DNA from: Lacrimispora amygdalina
GTDB taxonomy: Bacteria; Bacillota; Clostridia; Lachnospirales; Lachnospiraceae
Assembly: GCF_003432035.1 (NCBI RefSeq)
Contig: NZ_QOHO01000067.1
Span: 28,327-92,326, forward strand
Direction: 5' to 3'
Length of the DNA stretch: 64,000 nucleotides
The notes beneath the pieces are model-generated. The model made no database searches and was not told the origin of the DNA. It saw only the letters and a program-made list of their open reading frames with translations. Within the stretch, counting starts at the first letter, position 1. Every line of letters begins with the position of its first letter. Positions 1-6,925 of this stretch are shown piece by piece. The position numbers were made by a program, and so were the translations under genes.

Positions 1-31
1 ACGGAAACCATGAATTTTTTAAATAAAAACA

Positions 32-79
32 TTGTTAAATATTCTGCTTTAGGTGTATACTATAGTTTGTTAAACTATA
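32..79 (+). promoter_or_regulatory. Promoter with palindromic operator upstream of the YhcH-like gene
   Basis: A -35-like TTGTTA (32-37) and a -10 TATACT (56-61) are separated by 18 bp. Directly after the -10 lies a perfect inverted repeat, TATAGTTT and AAACTATA separated by GTT (61-79). It covers the expected start of transcription, a typical repressor position. The regulator is not identified; a GntR-type protein would fit the site architecture, which is inference. Confidence 0.55.
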
Positions 80-105
80 CTGATACATAAAAGGAGAGTA
101 TTCAT

Positions 106-570
106 ATGATTTTTGACACAGCAAAAAACCTTGATTTTTACAGAAACCTTGGTGTGGAAGGCCGGTATGCCAAGGCAGTGGATTTTCTTAAGAATACTGA
201 TCTGGAGAAATTGGAGCCAGGTAAATATGAGATTGACGGCAAGAATGTTTTTGCCAATGTAGTAGAATATACAACAATTCGATGGGAAGAAGCGAAGTAT
301 GAAGCTCACCATAATTATACAGATATTCAGTATGTGATTTCCGGTTCTGAGATTATGACCTATGCAAGAATCGATGAACTGAATGAAAAGGTACCATATA
401 ACGATGAAAAAGATGTTGTATTTTACGACAATGAAAATCCAGGCTTAAAGGCAGTAGTAAAGTCTGGAGAATATATGATTTTTAATCCCTGGGATGGCCA
501 TAAGCCCAAGGCTGCGGCCGGTGAACCAGCCCCCATTAAGAAAGTAATTGTTAAAATCAAAGAAAACTAA
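106..570 (+). CDS. YhcH/YjgK/YiaL family protein
   Basis: This 154-residue protein belongs to the YhcH/YjgK/YiaL (EbgC-like, DUF386) beta-barrel family. Members sit in sialic-acid, hexuronate and galactoside catabolic loci and are thought to act on sugar acids or as sugar isomerase-like enzymes; the precise reaction is not settled. Visible family features are the HH pair at residues 68-69 in a 'HHNYTDIQYV' context and a second conserved His at about 132 in 'NPWDGHKP', the presumed metal ligands. Length matches the family. The start is supported by AAGGAGA at 91-97. The gene appears monocistronic, with a palindromic operator before it and a terminator after it. A nearby pectinesterase gene suggests a link to pectin or uronate use, which is inference. 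Confidence 0.85.
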   Translation: MIFDTAKNLDFYRNLGVEGRYAKAVDFLKNTDLEKLEPGKYEIDGKNVFANVVEYTTIRWEEAKYEAHHNYTDIQYVISGSEIMTYARIDELNEKVPYNDEKDVVFYDNENPGLKAVVKSGEYMIFNPWDGHKPKAAAGEPAPIKKVIVKIKEN

Positions 571-587
571 AAGGTCAATATAATTAA

Positions 588-632
588 AACGGGATTCTGT
601 TCTTTATCTTAGAACAAAATCCCGCTTTTTTA
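588..632. terminator. Bidirectional terminator between convergent genes
   Basis: The arms CGGGATT (590-596) and AATCCCG (618-624), extended inside by GTTCT/AGAAC, form a hairpin. It is followed by T6 on the plus strand and preceded by an A-rich run that serves the minus strand. It lies between the YhcH-like gene and the convergent pectinesterase gene. Confidence 0.8.
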
Positions 633-1595
633 AAGCATCCAGCCGTCAGATCCTGATAAGACAGCTTTTTTTGTATATTTTAACAGATCCGATTCCTTTA
701 GTCTGTTAATCCAGTCCGGCCGGCTCTCCATGCTTCCCTTAGGTCCGAAACTTCCGTATTCTGCATAAAAGGCATTTTTATGGGCAGCTTCTTTGTTCCA
801 GTCATGCCAGCCTTCCTTGCAGATATGGTCGCCGATGTAGCAATTGATTAAAACGGTCCTGGCATATTCTCTCCATGGTCTTCCTAAATAAGCGTTATCA
901 GGAGGACAGTTGCCCTCAAAACGGCAGTTTTCCATTACGTAACCATATTCCTGGCCTTCCGGAGTTGATGCTGCTGTTACATAGCTGCTGATTTCGTTTC
1001 CAGTATATTTGGAAAAAAATGTACAGTTCTCAAAATAGGCAGTGGCGCCTCCGAAGATGAAGTCAATATCTCCCTCCAGATAGCAGTCTTTATAATAGTG
1101 CCGTCCGTTGATCCGGGGGGCATTCTGCTTTGGCCCGATGAATCCGTTAGGTTCAATCTCCTTTGGCGGCAGCGGTCCTGTAAAAAGGGTATCCTGATTG
1201 CCAAGAAAACGGCAGTTTTCAAATGAAAGACGGTCGCCGTCCGCATAAACAGCCAGGGCCTGTCCCACATCAGTTCCTTTCCCTGCGCTGTTTTCAAAAG
1301 TAATATTTTTTGCTGTGAAATCATACGTATCGATAAAACAGGAATAGGTTCGGAACGTTCCGCGTTTCATGCCGTCTTCCATAAGCATGCGTGCATATAA
1401 ACCATAGGAGAGAATGGTATTGTCTTTGTCCTCACCAAGAAAGGTTATGTGAGGAGTCGTAATTGTAATCTGTTCCTCATAAACTCCTTTGTGTATGTAA
1501 AGGATCTGTTCGTCAGTATTATTCTTTGGCAATGAGTCAAGCGCTTTCTGTATGCTTTCGAAATCACCGGTGCCATCTTTGGAAATGTGTATCAT
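630..1595 (-). CDS. Pectinesterase family protein (carbohydrate esterase 8)
   Basis: This 321-residue protein has the right-handed beta-helix pectin methylesterase signatures: 'GNQDTLF' with the first catalytic Asp, 'GDIDFIFGGA' with the second, and 'YLGRPW' with the substrate-binding Arg. The enzyme would hydrolyse methyl (or acetyl) esters on galacturonic acid residues. No signal peptide is visible: the protein starts directly with the first beta-helix strand, 'MIHISKDGTGDF'. It is therefore probably cytoplasmic and acts on imported oligogalacturonides rather than polymeric pectin. Upstream on the minus strand is a palindromic TGTATACA (about 1619-1626) that could be an operator. The catalytic residues look complete. 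Confidence 0.88.
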   Translation of the reverse strand: MIHISKDGTGDFESIQKALDSLPKNNTDEQILYIHKGVYEEQITITTPHITFLGEDKDNTILSYGLYARMLMEDGMKRGTFRTYSCFIDTYDFTAKNITFENSAGKGTDVGQALAVYADGDRLSFENCRFLGNQDTLFTGPLPPKEIEPNGFIGPKQNAPRINGRHYYKDCYLEGDIDFIFGGATAYFENCTFFSKYTGNEISSYVTAASTPEGQEYGYVMENCRFEGNCPPDNAYLGRPWREYARTVLINCYIGDHICKEGWHDWNKEAAHKNAFYAEYGSFGPKGSMESRPDWINRLKESDLLKYTKKAVLSGSDGWML

Positions 1596-1682
1596 ATTTG
1601 ACCTTCTTTCTAGTTATTGTATACATGATGCATAATGCACATTAAATATAAACAATTTTTGTGGAAAATGCAATAGAAAATA

Positions 1683-1711
1683 TTGACTTTTTCTTAACAA
1701 AATGAGATAAT
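1683..1711 (+). promoter_or_regulatory. Housekeeping promoter of pckA
   Basis: TTGACT (1683-1688) and GATAAT (1706-1711) are separated by exactly 17 bp. A strong ribosome site, AAGGAGGA, follows just before the pckA start at 1748. Confidence 0.7.
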
Positions 1712-1747
1712 GGTATCAAATTTGAATTTTATAAGGAGGATTTTTAT

Positions 1748-3439
1748 ATGTCAACAAAAGCTTATTACCCAATTAATGAAATTGGAAAAGGCAAACCTGG
1801 CTTTGCTACGACACGTTCAATTATTGAGGCACCATTCTATGGGAATAACGTTATTAAAGTTAATACGCTTCGTGAGGCATATGAATTAGCAAAAAACTCA
1901 CCTGGAACCATAGTTACGGATATGCCCGTTTATAGAGGAGAAGAATTCGGTCTGGATAAGGACGCAAAAGTACTTTTATTTAATGATGGTGCGATTACCG
2001 GACGGTATGCAACCGCAAGAAGAATTGCAGGGGAACCCGGAGTAAACTGCGGAGCACTTGATAAAGTTGTTATGGATGCAGTTTATGAAACACGGTGGAA
2101 AACCATGTATCATGCGGAAGTTTTCGCAGGTCTTGATCCGGAATACATGGTGAAGGTGCATCTTCTCATTCCGGAAGGCGAAGAAAATATCTTATATAAC
2201 TGGATGCTGAATTTCCAGTATATGTCTGATCAGTATGTTAATATGTATAAGGCTTCCAAACCGGTAGGGGATGGAAAAGAGCCTGATATCTATATCTTCT
2301 CTGATCCGCAGTGGAACGGTTCCGACCGTCCAGGTGTAGATCTGTCCTGCTTAAGCGATCCTAAATGTTTATGTTACTTTAACACAGATCAAAACTGCGC
2401 TGCAATTCTCGGTATGAGATATTTTGGAGAGCATAAGAAAGGTACGCTTACCATGGTATGGGCACTTGCCAACCGTAACGGCTATGCTTCCTGCCACGGC
2501 GGACAGAAGGAGTATACTCTCTCTGATGGTTCAAAATATGTTGCATCTGTATTTGGTTTATCCGGATCCGGTAAATCCACCATTACACATGCAAAACACG
2601 GCGGCAAATACGGTGTTACCGTACTTCATGATGATGCCTTTATCATCAACACAGACACCTGCTCATCAGTAGCAATTGAGCCTACATATTTTGATAAGAC
2701 ACAGGATTATCCTACCGGCTGTGAGGATAACAAATTCTTACTGACTGCTCAGAACTGTTCCTGTACCTTAGATGAGGATGGAAAGATTCAGCTGGTTACA
2801 GAAGACATCAGGAACGGCAACGGCCGTGCTATTAAGTCAAAATTATGGTCACCCAACCGTGTGGATAAAATTGAATCTCCTGTTAATGCGATTTTCTGGA
2901 TTATGAAGGATCCTACCATTCCGCCAGTAGTTAAATTAAAAGGAGCATCACTTGCATCTGTTATGGGTGCAACTCTTGCAACCAAGAGATCCTCTGCAGA
3001 AAGACTTGCTCCGGGAGCAGATCCTAACGCGCTGGTAGTTGTTCCTTATGCAAATCCATTCAGAACATATCCTCTTGCCAATGATTATGAAAAATTCAAA
3101 AAATTAGTTGAAGAAAAGAATGTAGACTGTTATATTATTAATACAGGCGATTTTATGGGCAAAAAGGTTCAGCCGAAGGATACACTTGGAATTCTGGAAG
3201 CAATTGTTGATAAAAAGGCCGAATTCAAACAGTGGGGACCATTTACAGACATCGATATCTTTGAGTGGGAAGGATTTGTTCCGGATCTCAATGATCCCGA
3301 GTATACAGCACAGTTAAAGGCCCGCATGGAAGACCGTGTGAAATTTGTTGCCAATACTGCAGTTGTAAAAGAAGGATACGACAAGCTTCCTGATGATGCT
3401 TTAGAGGCAATCCAGAAGGTTGTTGATCAATTGAAGTAA
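1748..3439 (+). CDS. pckA: Phosphoenolpyruvate carboxykinase (ATP)
   Basis: This 563-residue enzyme interconverts oxaloacetate plus ATP with phosphoenolpyruvate, CO2 and ADP. In fermentative clostridia it can run in either direction, for gluconeogenesis or CO2 fixation toward C4 acids. The ATP-type P-loop 'GLSGSGKST' is at residues 270-278, followed by the kinase-2 motif 'LHDDAF' near 293-298, and 'MRYFGEHKKG' lies upstream. The length is a little above the roughly 530 residues usual for the family. The start has a strong AAGGAGGA site, and the gene stands alone between its own promoter and a strong terminator, which suggests high expression. Codon use is clean and no defects are visible. Confidence 0.96.
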   Translation: MSTKAYYPINEIGKGKPGFATTRSIIEAPFYGNNVIKVNTLREAYELAKNSPGTIVTDMPVYRGEEFGLDKDAKVLLFNDGAITGRYATARRIAGEPGVNCGALDKVVMDAVYETRWKTMYHAEVFAGLDPEYMVKVHLLIPEGEENILYNWMLNFQYMSDQYVNMYKASKPVGDGKEPDIYIFSDPQWNGSDRPGVDLSCLSDPKCLCYFNTDQNCAAILGMRYFGEHKKGTLTMVWALANRNGYASCHGGQKEYTLSDGSKYVASVFGLSGSGKSTITHAKHGGKYGVTVLHDDAFIINTDTCSSVAIEPTYFDKTQDYPTGCEDNKFLLTAQNCSCTLDEDGKIQLVTEDIRNGNGRAIKSKLWSPNRVDKIESPVNAIFWIMKDPTIPPVVKLKGASLASVMGATLATKRSSAERLAPGADPNALVVVPYANPFRTYPLANDYEKFKKLVEEKNVDCYIINTGDFMGKKVQPKDTLGILEAIVDKKAEFKQWGPFTDIDIFEWEGFVPDLNDPEYTAQLKARMEDRVKFVANTAVVKEGYDKLPDDALEAIQKVVDQLK

Positions 3440-3444
3440 TTGTT

Positions 3445-3486
3445 ACAGAGACGATAAAGGGGAACCTTTTCGTCTCTGTTTTTTAA
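3445..3486 (+). terminator. Terminator of pckA
   Basis: ACAGAGACGA (3445-3454) pairs with TCGTCTCTGT around an AAGG/CCTT-containing loop and is followed by six T residues at about 3479-3484. Confidence 0.88.
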
Positions 3487-3504
3487 GCCAGCAGAGGAGA
3501 TGTT

Positions 3505-4149
3505 ATGAAAAAAGATTATTTGCTTTTTGATCTGGATGGAACTCTGACCGATCCAAAAGAAGGTATAACCAAATCGGTCCGCCATGCACTTCATGCTTTT
3601 GGGATTGAGGTGGAAGGTCTCGATGAATTATGCTGTTTTATCGGACCACCGTTAAAAGAAAGCTTTATGGAATACTATGGATTCTCAGAATCTGATGCCC
3701 AAAAGGCAGTTGGGATCTTCCGGGAATATTTTTCCTCGAAGGGAATCTTTGAGAATAAAGTATACGAGGGAACGGCAGAAGTTTTAAAGTCACTTGTCCA
3801 GTCAGGCAGAAAGCTTTATGTTGCCTCTTCAAAGCCTGAACTGTTTGTAAGAAAGATTTTAAAACATTTTGAACTGGACTCCTATTTTGAATTTATGGGA
3901 GGAGCGGATTTTGAAGAGATCCGTGTAAAAAAAGCGGATGTAATCCGCTATGTGCTGGATACCTGCGCAATCAGTGATTTATCGAAAACAGTGATGATCG
4001 GCGACAGAAAACATGATATTTTTGGAGCGAAAGAGTTTGGAATGGAATCTGTCGGGGTATTGTATGGATATGGAAGCAGACAGGAACTTTTGGATGCAGG
4101 CGCAGATTTTCTGGCAGAATCAATTTTTGATTTGCAGAATCTTTTCTAG
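3505..4149 (+). CDS. HAD family phosphatase (phosphoglycolate phosphatase-like)
   Basis: This 214-residue protein belongs to the HAD superfamily with a helical cap (PGPase/pyrophosphatase PpaX-like clade). Motif I is 'DLDGTLTD' (residues 9-16, both catalytic Asp present). The motif II Ser/Thr is in 'YVASSKPE', a Lys follows in 'RVKKADVI', and motif III/IV is 'VMIGDRKHDIFGA'. It would dephosphorylate a small phosphorylated metabolite; the substrate cannot be read from the sequence. The start lies after AGAGGAG at about 3493-3499. The gene ends within the promoter region for the next transcription unit. Confidence 0.88.
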   Translation: MKKDYLLFDLDGTLTDPKEGITKSVRHALHAFGIEVEGLDELCCFIGPPLKESFMEYYGFSESDAQKAVGIFREYFSSKGIFENKVYEGTAEVLKSLVQSGRKLYVASSKPELFVRKILKHFELDSYFEFMGGADFEEIRVKKADVIRYVLDTCAISDLSKTVMIGDRKHDIFGAKEFGMESVGVLYGYGSRQELLDAGADFLAESIFDLQNLF

Positions 4150-4160
4150 TGTGCTATACT
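4132..4160 (+). promoter_or_regulatory. Promoter overlapping the end of the HAD gene
   Basis: TTGCAG (4132-4137) and TATACT (4155-4160) are separated by 17 bp. The site lies across the 3' end of the HAD gene and would drive the acetyltransferase and the HPr-like gene. Confidence 0.6.
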
Positions 4161-4233
4161 AGGGCTTTAACAGGAAACAGTCCTTTTGATATCGGAATTT
4201 GGCAGACGAAGCACGAGCGGAAGGAGAATTATT

Positions 4234-5028
4234 GTGATTGAATTAGAAAGAGATGAGAGACAGATTGTCAGAGAACTTTGCAGCATGAGCGGAGATATGG
4301 TCCCCTCAGCCACTGCAGAAGGGCGAATGGGAAAAGTCTGGGTCCCGCAGCGGGATAATCCGTCCTTTTGTTTGATTCATTCGGGTAATTTTGTATATCT
4401 GACTGGGATTTGTCCCAAGGGAGAACAGGCACTTGAACTGAAAGAGATTCTGATTAAAAACTGCAGCCAGGATTTTATTACTCCATCTGACGAACGCTGG
4501 GGTGAATGGCTGGAAGAGACGTTCTCAGGCAGCTGCCGGATTATGTCCCGTTATGCCATGAGAACAGATGAAAATTATTTTTCCGAAGAGGCACTGGCTA
4601 ATTATCTGAAGTCCATTCCTGAGGGAATCCGGATTAAAAAGATTGATTCCGGGCTTTTTGACAAAGCGATGGATTCAGAGTGGAGCAGGGAAATCTGTTC
4701 CAATTTTGAAACCAGGGAAGATTTTATTCATTACGGATTTGGCTTTGCAGCACTGGACGGTGAAAGGCTGGTATCCGGCTGTCTGGCGTATGAAATCAGT
4801 GAAGAGATGTTTGTGGTGAAAGTTGCGACTCATAAGGAATATAAGCGCCGGGGACTTGCTCTGGCATGCAGTGCCGGGTTAATCTTATCCTGTTTAAAAC
4901 AGAAGATTTTTCCAACCTGGGATGCGGACAACATCCCTGCAGCCGGACTGGCGGAAAAGCTTGGCTATATTTTTGAAAAAGAATATCAGGTATACAGACT
5001 GGGAAATCTGGAGAACGGACTGTATTAG
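4234..5028 (+). CDS. GNAT family N-acetyltransferase
   Basis: This 264-residue protein carries a GNAT acetyltransferase domain in its C-terminal half. 'VVKVATHKEYKRRGLALACS' at about residues 192-211 is the acetyl-CoA pyrophosphate-binding motif A (Q/RxxGxG/A type). 'WDADNIPAAGLAEKLGY' is motif B, typical of the GNAT_acetyltran (PF12746-like) group. The N-terminal half is family-specific. The GTG at 4234 is chosen because AAGGAGA at 4221-4227 is ideally spaced; an upstream ATG at 4186 lacks such a site. The substrate is unknown. The small HPr-like gene follows at once and is probably cotranscribed. Confidence 0.8.
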   Translation: MIELERDERQIVRELCSMSGDMVPSATAEGRMGKVWVPQRDNPSFCLIHSGNFVYLTGICPKGEQALELKEILIKNCSQDFITPSDERWGEWLEETFSGSCRIMSRYAMRTDENYFSEEALANYLKSIPEGIRIKKIDSGLFDKAMDSEWSREICSNFETREDFIHYGFGFAALDGERLVSGCLAYEISEEMFVVKVATHKEYKRRGLALACSAGLILSCLKQKIFPTWDADNIPAAGLAEKLGYIFEKEYQVYRLGNLENGLY

Positions 5029-5058
5029 ACGCAAAGAAAATCAGGAGGATTACAGCAG

Positions 5059-5322
5059 ATGAAAAAGGTTAGGATCGGTTTCTGGGGCATGGATTCCATA
5101 TTGGAATTTGTATCCATAGCCGGTAAGTGCAAAGAAAAGATGGAATTGGTGAATGGAGACTGTATCGTGAATGCGAAATCACTTTTATCTGTTCTTTCCC
5201 TGGTAACTGCTGAAGCGGTTGAACTGATTATTCAGGAAGAATCCTGTGATTCCCTGTTAAATCGTCTGGATTTATACGTGGAACATGGAAGACTCCTCGG
5301 CGGTAAGAATATTGTTTTCTGA
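5059..5322 (+). CDS. Degenerate HPr-like protein lacking the phosphorylated His
   Basis: This 87-residue protein has the length and secondary-structure pattern of HPr, including the 'NAKSLLSVLSL' stretch that matches the HPr region around Ser46 ('KSxxgvmsL'). The active-site loop is not conserved. Where HPr has GLHARPA this protein has 'GMDSILE', so the phosphorylatable His is replaced by Asp12 and the adjacent Arg is lost. It therefore cannot act as a normal PTS phosphocarrier. It may have a regulatory or binding role; this is inference. AGGAGG at 5042-5047 supports the start. A canonical HPr is encoded separately at 43156-43410. Confidence 0.7.
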   Translation: MKKVRIGFWGMDSILEFVSIAGKCKEKMELVNGDCIVNAKSLLSVLSLVTAEAVELIIQEESCDSLLNRLDLYVEHGRLLGGKNIVF

Positions 5323-5353
5323 TCAGCGTAAAAAAACTGACAGGAAAAGGAAC

Positions 5354-5382
5354 TTGAAAAATCTTTGGAATTGTTGTATACT
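5354..5382 (+). promoter_or_regulatory. Promoter of the 6S-like RNA
   Basis: TTGAAA (5354-5359) and TATACT (5377-5382) are separated by 17 bp, placing the start of transcription near 5389-5391, just before the structured RNA. Confidence 0.7.
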
Positions 5383-5389
5383 GAAGCCA

Positions 5390-5590
5390 TAGAAAATAGT
5401 GAATGTAATTCCTGAGATGTACGATAATCTTACCTTTTTTGAACCTACATTATGACATAAGGGATTCCAATATTTTCAGGCGGATGTCAGGCCTCCGTAG
5501 TAGTGGAAGGCAGATGCCTGAGTGAGGTTGCCCACCTAGCTTAGCTAGGCGTCAATAAGTAAGAACCGGCATTTTGGGGTTACAAAAGAA
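5390..5590 (+). ncRNA. ssrS: 6S-like RNA (SsrS)
   Basis: This structured non-coding RNA lies in a 361-bp gene-free gap and has its own promoter and terminator. The closing stem is visible: GTAA (5404-5407) pairs with TTAC (5580-5583). CCTGAGATG (5411-5419) pairs, with G-U wobbles, with the segment CATTTTGGG ending at 5578, and ATCTTAC pairs with GTAAGAA. The 5' motif CCTGAGATGT resembles the start of known 6S RNAs. A long, roughly 180-nt, mostly double-helical fold interrupted by bulges is the 6S architecture. 6S RNA mimics an open promoter and sequesters housekeeping RNA polymerase. Mature ends are estimated. A T-box or another leader was considered and rejected. Confidence 0.72.
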
Positions 5591-5591
5591 A

Positions 5592-5619
5592 AAAGCAGCG
5601 AGAAATCGCTGCTTTAACT
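5592..5619 (+). terminator. Terminator of the 6S-like RNA
   Basis: AAAGCAGCGA (5592-5601) pairs perfectly with TCGCTGCTTT around a GAAA-like loop, with a short T-rich tail after it. Confidence 0.75.
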
Positions 5620-5683
5620 TTATGGTAAAATATGGTAAAGTATGATAAGACATATATTAACAGGAACCACATAGGAGATGAAC

Positions 5684-6916
5684 ATGAAGGATTATAAATA
5701 CCGCAGTTACATCTGCTGGGGTGTAACTGCCCTTGCAGTAATTGCACTCAGCATTGCATTTGCTTTTTTTCTTTCCCGGTTTGAATCGGTAAAAGGTACA
5801 GTACATCTGATTGTAGAAATATTAATGCCTGTCATTTATGGTGCAGTGCTGGCATATCTTTTATTGCCGGTTTATAACAAAACAAGAGATATTTGTGCCC
5901 GCTTACTGAATGCAGTATTTCACAGCAAAAAAGCAGTCCGTTCCATTTCAAGGGTAGTGGCCACCATAGTCAGTCTGATCTTTTTGTTTGTGATTGTTAT
6001 AGGACTTTTCTCAATGATCATACCTGAAATATATACAAGCATTATGGGAATACAGGATAATTTCGGAGAGAATATCAATAACATTGCATTGGGACTTCAA
6101 AAGGTGTTTCAGGATAACCCATCGTTTGAGAAATTCATAATTCCTGTTTACGATCAGGTTGCAGGCCGGCTCCAGAACTGGATGACTACGGATCTGGTTC
6201 CCAATATGTCTTCCTTAATCGGCAGCTTATCCAGCGGTCTTTTAAGTGTTGTACTGGTATTTAAGAATATTTTAATCGGTGTTATTGTAATGGTATATAT
6301 TCTTAATATCAAAGAGACTCTCTCCGCTCAGGGAAAAAAGATTATCTACAGTATTTTTTCTATAAAAACAGCGAATCAGGCCATTGAGGAGGTCCGCTTT
6401 GTGCACCGGGTTTTTGGAGGATTCATTACCGGCAAGCTTCTGGATTCCTTAATTATCGGAATCATGTGCTTTGTACTGCTCAACGCCATGAAGATGCCGT
6501 ATGTACTGTTGGTAAGCGTAATTGTGGGAGTTACCAATGTAATACCGTTTTTTGGTCCCTTCATTGGAGCAGTTCCAAGCGCATTTTTAATACTCTTAGT
6601 CAGTCCGGTAAAGTGTCTCTATTTCCTGATTTTCATTTTGCTGCTTCAGCAGTTTGACGGGAATATTCTGGGACCTAAAATTCTTGGTGATTCTACGGGG
6701 CTGCCAAGCTTCTGGGTTCTGTTTTCCATTCTCCTTTTCGGGGGATTGTTCGGATTTGTTGGAATGATCATTGCAGTGCCCACGTTTGCTGTGATCTACA
6801 GTGTGATTACCAGAATGGTAAACAGGTCGCTGTCAAAGAAAGACCTCTCTTTAAAAACAGAAGACTATTTAAAATTAGACCGGATTGAAGAAGAGAAAAA
6901 AACATATATGAGATAA
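5684..6916 (+). CDS. AI-2E family transporter
   Basis: This 410-residue polytopic membrane protein belongs to the AI-2 exporter family (YdiK/TqsA/PerM type, UPF0118). Hydrophobic segments lie near residues 10-30, 40-60, 85-115 and 180-205, with a cluster in the C-terminal half. The family motif is visible as 'IPFFGPFIGAVPSAFL', and 'GNILGPKILGDSTGLPSFWVL' follows it. Members export small molecules or ions; the substrate is unknown here. The ATG at 5684 is chosen because GGAG at 5674-5677 lies 6 nt upstream; the ATG at 5678 abuts that site. The SpoIID-like gene follows after only 9 nt, so the two are likely cotranscribed. Confidence 0.85.
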   Translation: MKDYKYRSYICWGVTALAVIALSIAFAFFLSRFESVKGTVHLIVEILMPVIYGAVLAYLLLPVYNKTRDICARLLNAVFHSKKAVRSISRVVATIVSLIFLFVIVIGLFSMIIPEIYTSIMGIQDNFGENINNIALGLQKVFQDNPSFEKFIIPVYDQVAGRLQNWMTTDLVPNMSSLIGSLSSGLLSVVLVFKNILIGVIVMVYILNIKETLSAQGKKIIYSIFSIKTANQAIEEVRFVHRVFGGFITGKLLDSLIIGIMCFVLLNAMKMPYVLLVSVIVGVTNVIPFFGPFIGAVPSAFLILLVSPVKCLYFLIFILLLQQFDGNILGPKILGDSTGLPSFWVLFSILLFGGLFGFVGMIIAVPTFAVIYSVITRMVNRSLSKKDLSLKTEDYLKLDRIEEEKKTYMR

Positions 6917-6925
6917 GAGGAGCGC

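Noticed and set aside
5390..5590. T-box or other leader for the AI-2E gene
   Set aside because: It has its own promoter and a terminator before the gene, lacks a T-box TGGNACC bulge, and folds as a 6S-like rod.
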